DNA from: Dunaliella salina
Lineage: Eukaryota > Chlorophyta > Chlorophyceae > Chlamydomonadales > Dunaliellaceae
Assembly: GCA_002284615.2 (NCBI GenBank)
Contig: MU070043.1
Coordinates: forward strand, 50,456-68,975
Length of the DNA stretch: 18,520 nucleotides
Direction: 5' to 3'
Shown here: positions 1-9,500 of the stretch, piece by piece
How positions within the stretch are numbered: position 1 is the stretch's first letter
Layout of the letters: each line of letters opens with the position of its first letter
Notes under the pieces: model-generated
What the model saw: only the letters and a program-made list of their open reading frames with translations
Told to the model about the DNA's origin: nothing
The model's database searches: none
Translations under genes and position numbers: made by a program

Positions 1-380
1 CTATTGGTTGTAAGGTCATGGAGTCTGTGGATGTCCAAACTTAGGAGGGGTTTGGTGATGCAGGCAATCAGCGTTGGGAAAGAGTGGGCAGGGGGTTTGT
101 GGAGGGAGAGAGCCTCGTCAATGATCTTGAAGTCATCCAGGAACAGGCTTATGCTCTGTTTTGTGAGGTGAAGCTTGCTTCAGTAAACGCTCATAAGCTG
201 GCGAGCTCTCATGCAGTAGTCAAGTTGGCGCTTAATGCGGTGGTTTGTTCCTTCCCTCATTGTGAGGTATTCTGTGGCTAGGTCCTTTAAGTGTTTTACT
301 TGCATTGTGAGGAGGCTCAGAGTGACATTGCGGTGTCTGTTTGAGGGGTCTTCTAAGCTCAGTGTAAGGGCAAGGGCCAT
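1..380 (-). pseudogene. Unrecognised coding relic, minus strand
   Basis: On the minus strand an open frame runs from a possible ATG near 380 to a TGA near 180. The same frame then stays open to the window edge, so one stop interrupts about 125 codons. The upper part is rich in Leu, Arg and His and could form helices; the lower part contains LFLDDFKIIDEALSLHK. I do not recognise a family. The relic ends about where the plus-strand element begins, so it is probably another mobile-element fragment that continues to the left of the window. It could also be a decayed host exon. Confidence 0.3.
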
Positions 381-439
381 GCGCCTATGCTATCGACTAC
401 ATAAGCACTGAAGCAAACACCCTCCCAGTTTACTGTCGT

Positions 440-1095
440 ATCAACAACACAAATGTGAGCGGCCTTACCAACACAAGCATGGGTGGGGAACAGCCCCCCC
501 ACACCCAGGTTTTCCAACCAGCAAGCCCCCAACCCAACTTTATCCCCCCCACTTAAGCAGTGCCACAGCCACAGCCTCGCTCCATTCTCGCTACACCCAT
601 GAACACAATGAATGCCACCTCAGACGTACAGCCAATGATCCTACACCCATCAGTTGTCCTGAAACACGACAAATTGTTAATTTACATTAAGTTACTTACA
701 TGTAAGTACAATTTTTGGAGGAGCCACCCAGCAAAAGAATTTGCTCCATTTCTACACTAAGCATCACTCCCACAAAAGCACTTCACCCCTCTGCAGACGT
801 ACGCACTGCAAGCCGGGTATTCTGGCTCTTGCCAAACAAGGTACTACTGCAGGAGAAGCCCCCAAGCAAATGCACATGGTCAGCATTGAGAAATACCCCC
901 TCTTCGCCGTATCCCGACAAAACTCAGCTCCCCGAGCACAAAACACCAACATCACACAGATGACCGTCTCGATTTTCAGTCACAAACTCATACACCGCAC
1001 AGCCTAAATACCAAAGCAAACAGACCAGAAAGAAGAGGCAACAATTACTCCACACAGACAGAGAGGTCATTTCCCCAGCTATCCACTCTCTAAGC
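440..1095 (+). pseudogene. N-terminal low-complexity coding part of A1
   Basis: Two overlapping frames read as protein rich in Pro, Ser, Thr and Gln. One lies around 440-720, with an in-frame TAA at 554-556. The other lies around 715-1095 and starts near EEPPSKRICSIS. No domain is recognisable. The composition fits a disordered N-terminal region of a retroelement protein lying upstream of the zinc finger. The assignment to A1 rests on position, strand and continuity only. Confidence 0.35.
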
Positions 1096-1883
1096 TTGCT
1101 TTCCCAAGGCCCAAATGTCTGGAACTATAGGAAACATACAGCTGAGAAACTTGCTAAAGAGACTACTGCTAGCCATGCTATCAGTTCTATCTTCTATCAT
1201 GATTCAGATATTACTCACATAGATAATTGGAGAATTTTTGCGGAGAACAAGAAAGAACAATCAAGCTCCCCTGCCCACCTCCAAGTGCAATATTACATCC
1301 ATTATGCACCTATGATCATTGAAAACTGGGCCCTGCCACTTCTCAAACAAGCTAACCTTGTGTCTGAAGATGTCTCACCTGCTGCTTGCACTGATATTGA
1401 GTGTGCATGCTACCAAATATGAAGTTACTACCAAACTTGTGAAACCGGAACTTGAAGGATGCAAGATTCCTGATATGTATATTTGTGATGTGCCACCGGA
1501 TGTACCATTGGGAATGCATGAAGGAGCTTGGATGCTACTCGGATGAGCAAAGACAAGAAATTGCAACAGCCAACACATGGGCATGTCCCGTCTGTGCAAA
1601 CCTAAATGATGCCCAAAAAATTGAAAGAGAGCGGCAGACTAAACAAGAAGTCAGGAGGGTCACTTGGAAGCCCTCCTGGGAGTCGAAGGATTTACAGGAG
1701 GCATGGCCTAAATCCAAAGAGTGTTTGCTTAAGTTTGAAGCACAACAGAGCCGGCCTAACCTCTCAACACCCACAGCAGATTCTATCCTCTCAGATTTTG
1801 AAAGACAGGGCTTTGAAAAAACTAATGAAACCAATGTACGGCAACAGAAATTGGATACAGAATTGTGCAATAAAATCATTTGA
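1096..1883 (+). pseudogene. PHD-like zinc finger region of A1
   Basis: The first part (1096-1422) reads as a helical segment ending in Cys-rich TDIECACYQI. After a frame change the text PDMYICDV (frame of 1319-1546) runs, by a further shift near 1487-1490, into CHRMYHWECMKELGCY and ANTWACPVCANL (frame of 1452-1883). Together these give CxxC, then HxxC inside MYHWEC, then WxCPxC, which is the back half of a PHD-type zinc finger with its conserved Trp before the last Cys pair. PHD fingers usually bind histone tails, and some non-LTR retrotransposons carry them in their N-terminal proteins. The following 90 residues are charged and probably a linker. A RING-like finger is the alternative; the Trp two residues before the last CxxC favours PHD. 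The frameshifts make it non-functional. Confidence 0.5.
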
Positions 1884-1884
1884 T

Positions 1885-2700
1885 ACAAACCCCACTAATC
1901 CACAAGCAGACGTAAAACCTATAGGCTCATGCCAACTGTGTCTGCGCGAGGTTGACCTCGTGAAGTACACGGATCAGCAACTCCCTCATCCAGCATCATC
2001 AGACACAGGATCCCACAGCCATTCCCCTTCTACTCCTACCCCCCTCATTCTCCCAGAATTATACACGGCACATATGGCTTGCGTTTACAATACACAAGGC
2101 AAGTGTGTTGGTATGATATCCCCAAAACGCTTCCAAATCCTCTACAGGGCTTTTCATGGGGCCAAGCTTGCTGGCATGCACGAGAAAATAGCTCCAGCTC
2201 CAGGCAGCTTTGCTCCTAAGCTGCAAGGACTCCTTTCCGGCAAATCCATACTTGACAAAAAGTATTCTAGCAAGAAGATCAAAGATTCTTTTTCCAGGAG
2301 CCCTTCCAACTCACATATATTCTGCTTTCCAAAAATGGGCTTTGGTAACCCAAGAAATAATGGCCTCCCCACTAGGCTACAACCCACGATACCAGAACTA
2401 TTGGAGTGCGGACTCCAGAGACACTCTTTTTGGTGCCATGCATAATGCCTTCTCATCCAGATCCTCAGGCTTCTAAGTCTGCCATCCCATTTATGACGAC
2501 TCGGAGGGAATCATGACCAAAGCTTTGGAACATGCCATTTACTTTGCCATTCTCAACACAGAGGCCACTGCTGTATTCATGTTCCTTCCGACTTGGAATA
2601 AGAATATGATAACCAACCCCTACTCCAAACTTCTAACTGCCGACCCCCACCTCTGTTACGACCTTGGAACCATGCCTCAAAGTTTTTTACGAGCTTGTAA
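1885..2700 (+). pseudogene. PCIF1-type methyltransferase-like domain of A1
   Basis: The frame runs from about 1885 to 2300 (a CxxC in GSCQLCLREVDL, a Ser/Pro linker, then YNTQGKCVGMISPKRFQILY) and shifts near 2290-2310 into LPTHIYSAFQKWALV and EIMASPLGY. It continues with DTLFG, a stop at 2474-2476, CHPIYDD, IMTKALEHAIYF and VFMFLPTWNK. From memory, the order LPxH, then ASPL, then an FG, then an NPPF-like motif, a helix and a strand ending in P-x-W matches the catalytic core of PCIF1, the cap-adjacent N6-adenine methyltransferase. The catalytic tetrapeptide position reads HPIY instead of NPPF/Y, so it is degenerate or mis-aligned. The family call is by eye. The domain lies between a PHD finger and an RLE module, which suggests it belonged to the retroelement. 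Confidence 0.45.
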
Positions 2701-3605
2701 AAAACTTGGTTACAGTGCCCCTCAATCCTGCCTCAAAAACATGCAGTACGTTTTAAAAGATCAACGGATCCATCTTGCCCCCTCCCAGGCTGCCATCATT
2801 TGGACAGGGCACTGCACATCCTCTCAGGCTGCCAAAACCAAATCACCTTCAACATGAAAACTGAACGCCATAACGTTGCAGGCAGAATGATTACAAAAGC
2901 CCTCAGCAAATGCCCTGTAGGGGCAGGCCTTGTCTACACAGACATAGGAAGCGATTTTAAGCTTGCTCAACACAACCTCCAACTCCCTACACATGCCTCA
3001 AACAAAACTTTACCTGCTTACTTCTTCCCTCATAACCTTCCAGAGAGGAAAAGACCCAACTCCAGTCGACCAGATGCTGTTTTGATCACCCCTTTTAATG
3101 CCAAACATACTTCTAACAATGTTTCTCCTTCCCATTCCCATCACGCTTCGCGCAGGTCCTCACGGAGGACCACCCGAACTAGCCGCATGAGGCAACCATG
3201 AACTTTATGTGAATGAACGCCATGTGTACCTTACAGAAATCAAGTTCTGTAAAGACACAAGGCCAGAGCATCAGTTGAACACGGCAAAGCAGCAGCATGC
3301 AGACCTTTGTAAACTTATAACGCTAAAGCTGTTACAATTCAACCTATTCTCCTGGGTGTAGGTGGAACTATTTTCACTGAGCATACTCTGAAGCAATCCA
3401 AACAACTAGGATTAATCCAATATTGGATCACCAGCGTGCCACGAAGCTTGCTCAACAACTTCAAGAATGGGCATGAAGTTCATGCCCATTCTGTTCAATA
3501 TGCCCACAAACTAGTCACCATATGCCGCGCTATTGAAAACAAGAATACTTCCCACAGCAAGGTTCTAGAGCCAGTTGCTTCTAGTAACCCTCCAGATCCA
3601 CATTA
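2701..3605 (+). pseudogene. A1 CCHC knuckle and restriction-like endonuclease domain
   Basis: From 2701 the frame reads LPQKHAVRFKRSTDP, then CPLPGC, HHLDRAL, HILSGC. This is a C-x4-C-x7-H-x4-C knuckle (2776-2832), followed by ERHNVAGRMITKALSK. The order zinc knuckle, Arg-His-Asn helix, then nuclease is that of the C-terminus of R2-like non-LTR retrotransposons. The PD-(D/E)xK signature is RPDAVLI at about 3068-3088 and, after a frame change near 3195, TEIKFC at about 3235-3252. A final HPILLGVGGTI-like segment follows; in A1 its frame is broken. RLE nucleases nick the target for target-primed reverse transcription. Both acidic residues and the Lys survive here, but the frame is broken at the stop at 3199-3201 and by two short palindromic insertions at 3415-3428 and 3464-3492. 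Confidence 0.65.
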
Positions 3606-3720
3606 GCATTCCCTCTTTCATACCTTGTGGTGGAGGGGGCACACGGCTCTTTTTTGAGCCAATGTGTCTCCTTTTCCTTAATTGATGTAGGGAGAGTTTC
3701 TCTGCCTACGTGATTTTTCT
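3606..3720 (+). other. A1 3' untranslated tail with hairpin
   Basis: After the stop the tail holds a G-rich tract and an inverted repeat, CACACGGCTC at 3640-3649 pairing with GAGCC-aa-TGTG at 3656-3666 across a short T loop. Then come a TTCCTTAATTGATGTAGGGA block and a pyrimidine-rich end. A3 has the same tail almost base for base, and A2 and A4 have diverged versions. This defines the 3' end of the family. Confidence 0.6.
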
Positions 3721-3726
3721 TTCCTT

Positions 3727-4590
3727 ATGGTAACAGAGGGCCACAACATTGCTATCAGAATCCTCCTCGAAGGTATCAGCAAAGGCCCTCTTGGGGCAGG
3801 CCTTGCCTCCATGGACATTGGCAGAGCAGACCGTCTTGCTTTGCAAGGCCTTCCTGAGCACTCAACAAATGGAACCCTCAGTGTATTTTCCCTCGTCGTT
3901 TCTTTGACAAAGAAAGGCTCACTTCTAGCCGTCCTGGTGCTGTGATAGTTGTTACCATGAAAGAAGTGCCAATTCCCGGTATCGATTAAGGAGTTCAGGG
4001 GGGCGCAAGGGGAACATGGAGCATTCAGCGCCAGCCATAGCCACTCAACACCTACTTCCAAGGTCCGTCATCCTAGTCAGCTCCTCCCAGGACAGAGGCA
4101 CGTCCATCCTGTGGAAGTCAAAATAGTATGAGGACACCCGGCCCAGGAGTCAGCTTGAGGCCTCCAAGCAATAGCACAGCAATTTGTGACACATCCTTCA
4201 AGGGCCTCTGCTCAAACCCTTCATACAACTCTGTTGAGTGTGGGTGGGGTCATCTCCCCCCCCCAATTCGGAGCCACTTAAAGAGCTTGGTCTTGATGCA
4301 CACAAGGCCACCAAGCTTGCTCTAAAGCTTCATGCTCATTCTGTCCAGTATGCTTACAAACCTGCTAGTATTAGACGAGCTCTTCAGAAGACTTCTTTTA
4401 ACTCTCATCAACAAGATCAGACACGGGCTACTGCCAGTAACCCTCCTGATCCCCGCTGACTTTTTCTCTCATTTTCTCTCGTAGAAGGGGATACACGGTG
4501 CCCTGGCCCTAGGTATCCTCTTTTCCTTAATTTATGTGGGGAGTGTTTTCACTGCCTGCGGAGATTTCTTTTCTCTTCTTGGGTGCAGGT
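3727..4590 (+). mobile_element. Copy A2: 5'-truncated, diverged copy of the A family
   Basis: Homology to A1 starts at about 3735 with HNIAIRILLEGISKGPLGAGL, just after the A1 tail. It runs through the nuclease domain to a stop at 4457-4459, and the 3' tail ends near 4590. The zinc knuckle is missing. The nuclease signature is damaged: RPGAV replaces RPDAV (the catalytic Asp is now Gly), while VEVK retains Glu and Lys. Frames change near 3880 and stops interrupt it, and a segment in the middle (about 4125-4240) is poorly alignable. Nucleotide divergence from A1 and A3 is clearly greater than between those two, so A2 is an older or different subfamily insertion. Confidence 0.6.
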
Positions 4591-4596
4591 TATAAG

Positions 4597-5494
4597 CGAT
4601 ATGGAAAATGGAAAAAGCTGCCAAAATCAAATCACCTCCAACATGAGAACTGAGTGCCATAACATTGCAGGCAGAATGATTACAAAAGCCCTCAGCAAAT
4701 GGCCTGTAGGGGCAGGCCTGGTCTACACAGACATAGGAAGCAATTTTAAGCTTGCTCAACACAACCTCCAACTCCCTACACATGCCACAAACAGAACTTG
4801 ACCTGCTTACTTCTTCCCTCGCAACCTTCCAGGGAGGAAAAGACTCAACTCCAGTCGACCAGATGCTGTTTTGATCACCCCTTTTAATGCCAAACATACT
4901 CCTAACGATGTTTCTCCTACCCATTCCCATCACGCTTTGCGCAGCTCCTCACGGAGGACCACCAGAACTAGTCGCATGAGGCAACCCCATGAACTTCTTG
5001 CAAATGAACGCCATGTGCACCTAATAGAAATCAAGTTCTGTGAAGACACAAGGCCAGAGCATTAGTTGAATGCGGCAAAGCAGCAGCACACAAACCTTTG
5101 TAAACTTGTTAATGCCAAAGCTGTTACAATTCAACCTATTCTCCTGGGTGTAGGTGGAACTATTTACACTGAGCATACTCTGAAGCAATTCAAACAACTA
5201 GGATTGGATCACCAGCGTGCCACGAAGCTTGCTCAACAACTTCATGCCCATTCTGTTCAATATGCCCACAAACTAGTCTCCACACGCCGCACTATTGAAA
5301 ACAAGAATACTTTCAACTGTCAGGTTCTAGAGCCAGGTGCTTCTAGTAACCCTCCAGATCCACATTAGCATTCTCTTTTTCATACCTTGTGGTGGAGGGG
5401 GCACACGGCTCTCTTTTGAGCCAGTGTGTCTCCTTTTCCTTAATTGATGTAGGGAGAGTTTCTCTGCCCATGTAGTTTTTCTTTCGATATGGAA
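4597..5494 (+). mobile_element. Copy A3: 5'-truncated A copy with candidate target-site duplication
   Basis: Homology to A1 begins at about 4618 and runs to a stop at 5366-5368, then the full 3' tail to about 5484. The coding part is nearly continuous: 4618-4801, a TGA where A1 has a sense codon, then 4871-5065, one TAG, and 5066-5368. It keeps RPDAV and IEIKF, so all visible nuclease residues survive, and it shows the clean form of the end: LLGVGGTIYTEHTLKQFKQL. A 10-bp direct repeat, CGATATGGAA, flanks it at 4597-4606 and 5485-5494, as expected of target-primed insertion. The A3 hairpin is CACACGGCTC (5402-5411) with GAGCC-a-GTGTG (5418-5428). Confidence 0.65.
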
Positions 5495-5519
5495 GAAAGG
5501 CTTCTTTTTTCCAAAACTG

Positions 5520-5828
5520 ATGATTGCTAGCCTGTCCAGAAAAGACAAGATATTCATGCAACGAAGGGTGAAGAAGAAAGTACCTTTCCCCACACAGTGG
5601 ATTCAAGGAAGCTTCCTCCAAGCTGTCGTAAGTAACAGGCAATTGCAAGCGAAAGTGAGGCCCAGCTGGAGGATTCCCATTTTGCCCCATTGCCCCTTAT
5701 ATACCCCTACCCCTTCAGCACAGCGGATGCAACAATGCAATTATTCCATGCAGGATGTGCCATTTCAATTTCGAATAGGATTGCAGAAAGCTTTAGAGAG
5801 GTTCAAGGCTAAAAAGTCAAAAAAGTAA
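5520..5828 (+). other. Weak candidate coding segment
   Basis: An open frame of 102 codons ends in a Lys-rich tail, KALERFKAKKSKK. A possible splice acceptor (TTCAGCACAG) before codons starting CGGATGCAA could make its second half a terminal exon. No family is recognised and no matching upstream exon was found. It may be chance. Confidence 0.15.
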
Positions 5829-5902
5829 AACTTTTGCACGAGAGACCCTCAAAATGACCAAGACAAGACCGTCTAAATACTTCCAACTGTGGAAGTCAAG
5901 CC

Positions 5903-6183
5903 TGGTGCGCCCATATCACTGCTCTGTCGTACTACACCAAGGTTACAAATCACCCAAAGCAGGCCTCTCCAAAGTGAGGACGCACCAGAATTTGCGAATC
6001 CCATATCACCACCCTGTTGTGCAATGCCAAGGTTACTAATACTTCAAAGCAGGCCTCTCCAAACTGAAAACGCACCGGAGTTCTGGTGCGCCCATATCAC
6101 CGCCCTGTTGTGCTATGCCAAGGTTACTAATTCCCCAAAGCAGGCCTCTCCAAACTGAGAGCACACCGGAGTTCTGGTGCGCT
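5903..6183. repeat. Three-copy tandem repeat, unit about 91 bp
   Basis: CCCATATCAC recurs at 5910, 6000 and 6091. Each unit also holds CCAAGGTTAC and AAAGCAGGCCTCTCCAAA. Two unit junctions carry a small inverted repeat, CGCACC-ggagttct-GGTGCG (as at 6071-6090). The array lies upstream of the host gene that starts near 6521. Confidence 0.85.
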
Positions 6184-6520
6184 GGAGAATGTCAAATTTA
6201 CCATCATGTGTATGTATACATACATGTAAAATCATGAATGATTATTCATTTTAATACTCGTAAGTGTGTCGAATAACTGCTTGGTCAGCAGAAGCTACAA
6301 TTACGGAAGGACGACCCTTTCCTGTCCTAAAAAGTAAATAACCAACACTTATATTTGTAACAACATGATGCAACCTTTCCCTGGCGCACACCATCAATGT
6401 TTGAAGAGCACTACAGCCGGTTCTGCGCCAACCAGGATGGTTGCACAAGTCCCACGTATGAGGCGTGGTAGGTAGTGGCGCGGAATGCTCGCAGTATCAG
6501 GCATGCTTGCACCCACGCGC

Positions 6521-9500
6521 ATGGCTGACCCATTGGTTTTCCATGACAAGTAAGGTTTGCAAGGTAAACAAGTAAGGTCTAGCCCAAGTGAGTGTGCGTG
6601 GGACCAGGCTGACGGTTAGAATGCATGATTTCATGCCTGCAGTTGTTGCGCGTGCTGAGCCATTTAACGAGAGTGCAGCCCAAGTGAAGCGGCTCGTGCA
6701 GCGCGACAGGAAGGAGTTCTTGGGAAACAATGTGGACATCCTGGACCAGTACACCACTGAGTTTGGGGATGTGGAGCCCAGGAAGGATGGACAGCAACGA
6801 CAGCAACCAAACCCCGGAGCCAAAGTTCCTCAAAGACCCTCACCTTCTCCTGTAGCTGCTGCGGCAGCACCAGCAGCGGTGCCCGCTTCCACCAGCCAAC
6901 CTGCGACATCTCCTGCGCCACAACCGTCTACATCCAAACGTGAGATGCAGGTGTTTCTCATGCAATCCTTTTCTCTGTTTCATGCAACTTCTTCCCCTTT
7001 CTGGCAAGGGCTGCCCAGGGCCACAATGCAAGTGCACAACTAAACACAAAGCACGCAAGATATTCGTACAGGGAGATGAATACGTGCGGCAAGGCCCCCA
7101 GAAGGCTGCATGTATTCAGTTTTTTACATACGTTTGTGGTAGAGTGGGGAGGAGGTGGATCAATAATTGCGCTCCTTTGAGATTGCAAGCACATGACTTA
7201 AGTGTCCAACAACAGAAAAAAGCTTTGAAGGCATGACAAGGTTTAACTTGGGTGTGTGGATGCTCTTGTCTTTAGTGTGAGAGGTTTGTCAAGTAACTTC
7301 AGCCAAACAAATTGCTTGGATGCGCAAGGTGCACGACTTCGCAGAATAGTTTACCTTTTCCACTCCCTGACAGCGCATGCGAAGCCCAGAGCTCAACACG
7401 CTGTTGCATGCATATGACGCATTTGTGTGCTTGTATATTGCTGGTGAACAGCAATAAGATGGCACATGACCTTCTTGTCATGTGAGCTTTGCCGCAGAAC
7501 AGGCCCGACATTTGCTGCCAGGGAAGAGAGCCCCTACAATGTGCTCTGTGTGTGGCAATTCCATGATAAGTGGACCTGCAAGCAATGTGCTCATGACAAG
7601 GGTGGCTCGCCTACTGGTCAGGTGTCGCGTAAGGCGACAGCTTTTTTAGCAAGCCTTTGTGCTGCTAATTAATCATGGTTGATTCCTGCAAAGTTGAGGT
7701 GGGGCTTGACCTAGGGTTTGTTTAACAAGCCTTTGCTGTTAATTAATCATGGTTATTTCGTGCAAAGTTGAGGTGTGGCTTGACCCAGGGTTTGTTTAAC
7801 AAGCCTTGGTGCTGTTAATTAATCATGGTTGATTTCTGCCAAAGTTGAGGTGAGGCTTGACCTAGGGTTTACAGGATAAGCCATCAGCCACAATACTTGA
7901 CTGCTAGGCTGCACCTGAGGCTTGACCTAGTATTGTACTGTAATGACCCAGACATAGACACAATAATGTAATGTAATTGTGCTTGACTGATTCGTGGATG
8001 CAGCCTCGTCACCTGCCTCCAAACCCTTCAAATCTTCGGGCAGTGACAACCCCTTTGGTAGTTCAGACAATCCCTTCGGGCCCCCCACTGCCATTTCCCC
8101 CTTCGGCAACTCGGGGAAGACTAAGTCCAGGATTGAGCCTGAAGGCCTGAGTCCTGACATGGGCCCAGATGCCATTGTCAAGGAGACACCCTTTGACATC
8201 CTAAAGGACATCACCCTCACTCAAGTGGTGCGTGCATTTACGTGCCTCTTCACCAATTTTCTCCATTGCCATGTCAATGCATTTATGGACAATTTGATGT
8301 TCTGCCTACCTGTAGGTCTGCTTGTCAGGTCTTTCTAGGAGGACTGAAGCGCTTTGCATTGGCTGTTTGAGGTGGCTCCAAACACCCCTGAGGTCATATC
8401 AATGGAAATAATTAATGTTTGCACCTGAGAAGGGCGAGGTACCCCATGTAGGATTGTGAGTCTATTTCCAGCCAAAGAAGATCTGGTCAAATCAATGGCT
8501 ATAACTTTCTGGTGAAAGACATGGAGCTCCATTTGTATGTGCTGTATGATATCTTTGTTTTGGGCGGAGAGGCTTGGAAGGTTGAGCTATACCTCAAAGT
8601 TTCCAATGATTGGCTGGCATCAAGAAATGTTCCAATATGCAAGAGTTTCAATTCTCGTGAGGTATCTTAATGTTGCACTCTTCACAGGTGTTTGAATACA
8701 GAAGAGAAAAAAAAAGAAGAGAAATATGCAAAGGCAGAGAAGCTCTCCTGCATCCATAAAAGAAAAGGGGGCTCTCTTTATGAGCCAGCTCATAAAAAGC
8801 TGTGAACCCCCTCCACCACAACATATAGGTCAGGACAGGCTCATGGGATCTGGGGGCTAACTAGAAGCACCTGGGTCTAGAACCTGGCCGTGAGAAGTAC
8901 TCTTGCTTTCGATAGCACAATGCGCAGAAACAAGTCTGTGGGCATACTGAACAGAATGAGCATGAAGTTTTGTAGCAAGCTTCGTGGCATGTCGGTGATC
9001 CAGTCCTAGTTGTTTGAATTGCTTGAGGCTATGCTCAGTATAAATCGTTCCACCGACACCCAAGAGGATAGGGTGAACTGTAACGGCTTTCATGCTAACA
9101 AGTTAACAGAGGTCTACATGCTACTGCTGTGCTGCGTTTAACTGATACTCTGGCCGTGAGTCTTCACAGTACTTAATTTGTATCAAATGCACATGGCGTT
9201 CGTTTGCATGTAGTTCATGGGGTTGCCTCACGTGGCTAATTCTGGTGGTCCACCGTGTGGAGCTGCACAAAGCATGATGTGAATGGATAGGAGGAACACT
9301 TTTAGAAGTAGGGTTGGCATGGCTGAAGACACTCAACATGTCATTGTGGTCTGGCAACATTTGTGAGCATGCCTTTGAAACGCCTGGCTTACCTGCTGCA
9401 GCACAATGCTTACCAGAGCATGTTGTCCATTTAGGTTTTGGTTGCACAAGAAAGTAGACAGCCTTGTTCGGTGACTCCATTTTTGCAGGTTCTATTCTTC

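Larger units (their letters stand above)
430..3720 (+). mobile_element. Copy A1: long decayed RLE-type retroelement relic
   Basis: This is the longest copy of the element family in the window. Reading left to right and allowing frameshifts, it holds a Ser/Thr/Pro-rich segment (about 440-1095), a helical segment and a PHD-like finger (about 1096-1600), a linker (to 1883), a methyltransferase-like domain (about 1885-2700), a CCHC knuckle and a restriction-like endonuclease domain (2701-3605), then a 3' untranslated tail with a hairpin (3606-3720). At least four frame changes and several stops show it is dead. No reverse transcriptase motif is visible, so either an internal deletion removed it near 2690-2710, or two different elements are joined there. 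The left boundary is uncertain. Copies A2, A3 and A4 repeat only its last 0.6-0.9 kb. Confidence 0.6.

Noticed and set aside
1606..2860. A host gene for the PHD and methylase-like domains
   Set aside because: Multiple frameshifts and stops without splice-like junctions, and direct continuity in strand and position with an RLE retroelement end, favour a transposon relic.
6210..6223. Perfect 14-bp palindrome GTATGTATACATAC upstream of the NPF gene
   Set aside because: It is simple alternating sequence of a kind expected by chance in AT-rich DNA; no second site was seen to support an operator.
6940..7236. Open frame following the NPF-gene exon
   Set aside because: It starts at the splice donor and runs through sequence with intron character; the phase-matched acceptor at 8004 explains the region better.
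5903..7873. CRISPR-like array
   Set aside because: The repeats are long, contiguous and without unique spacers, in a eukaryotic context; they are plain tandem repeats.
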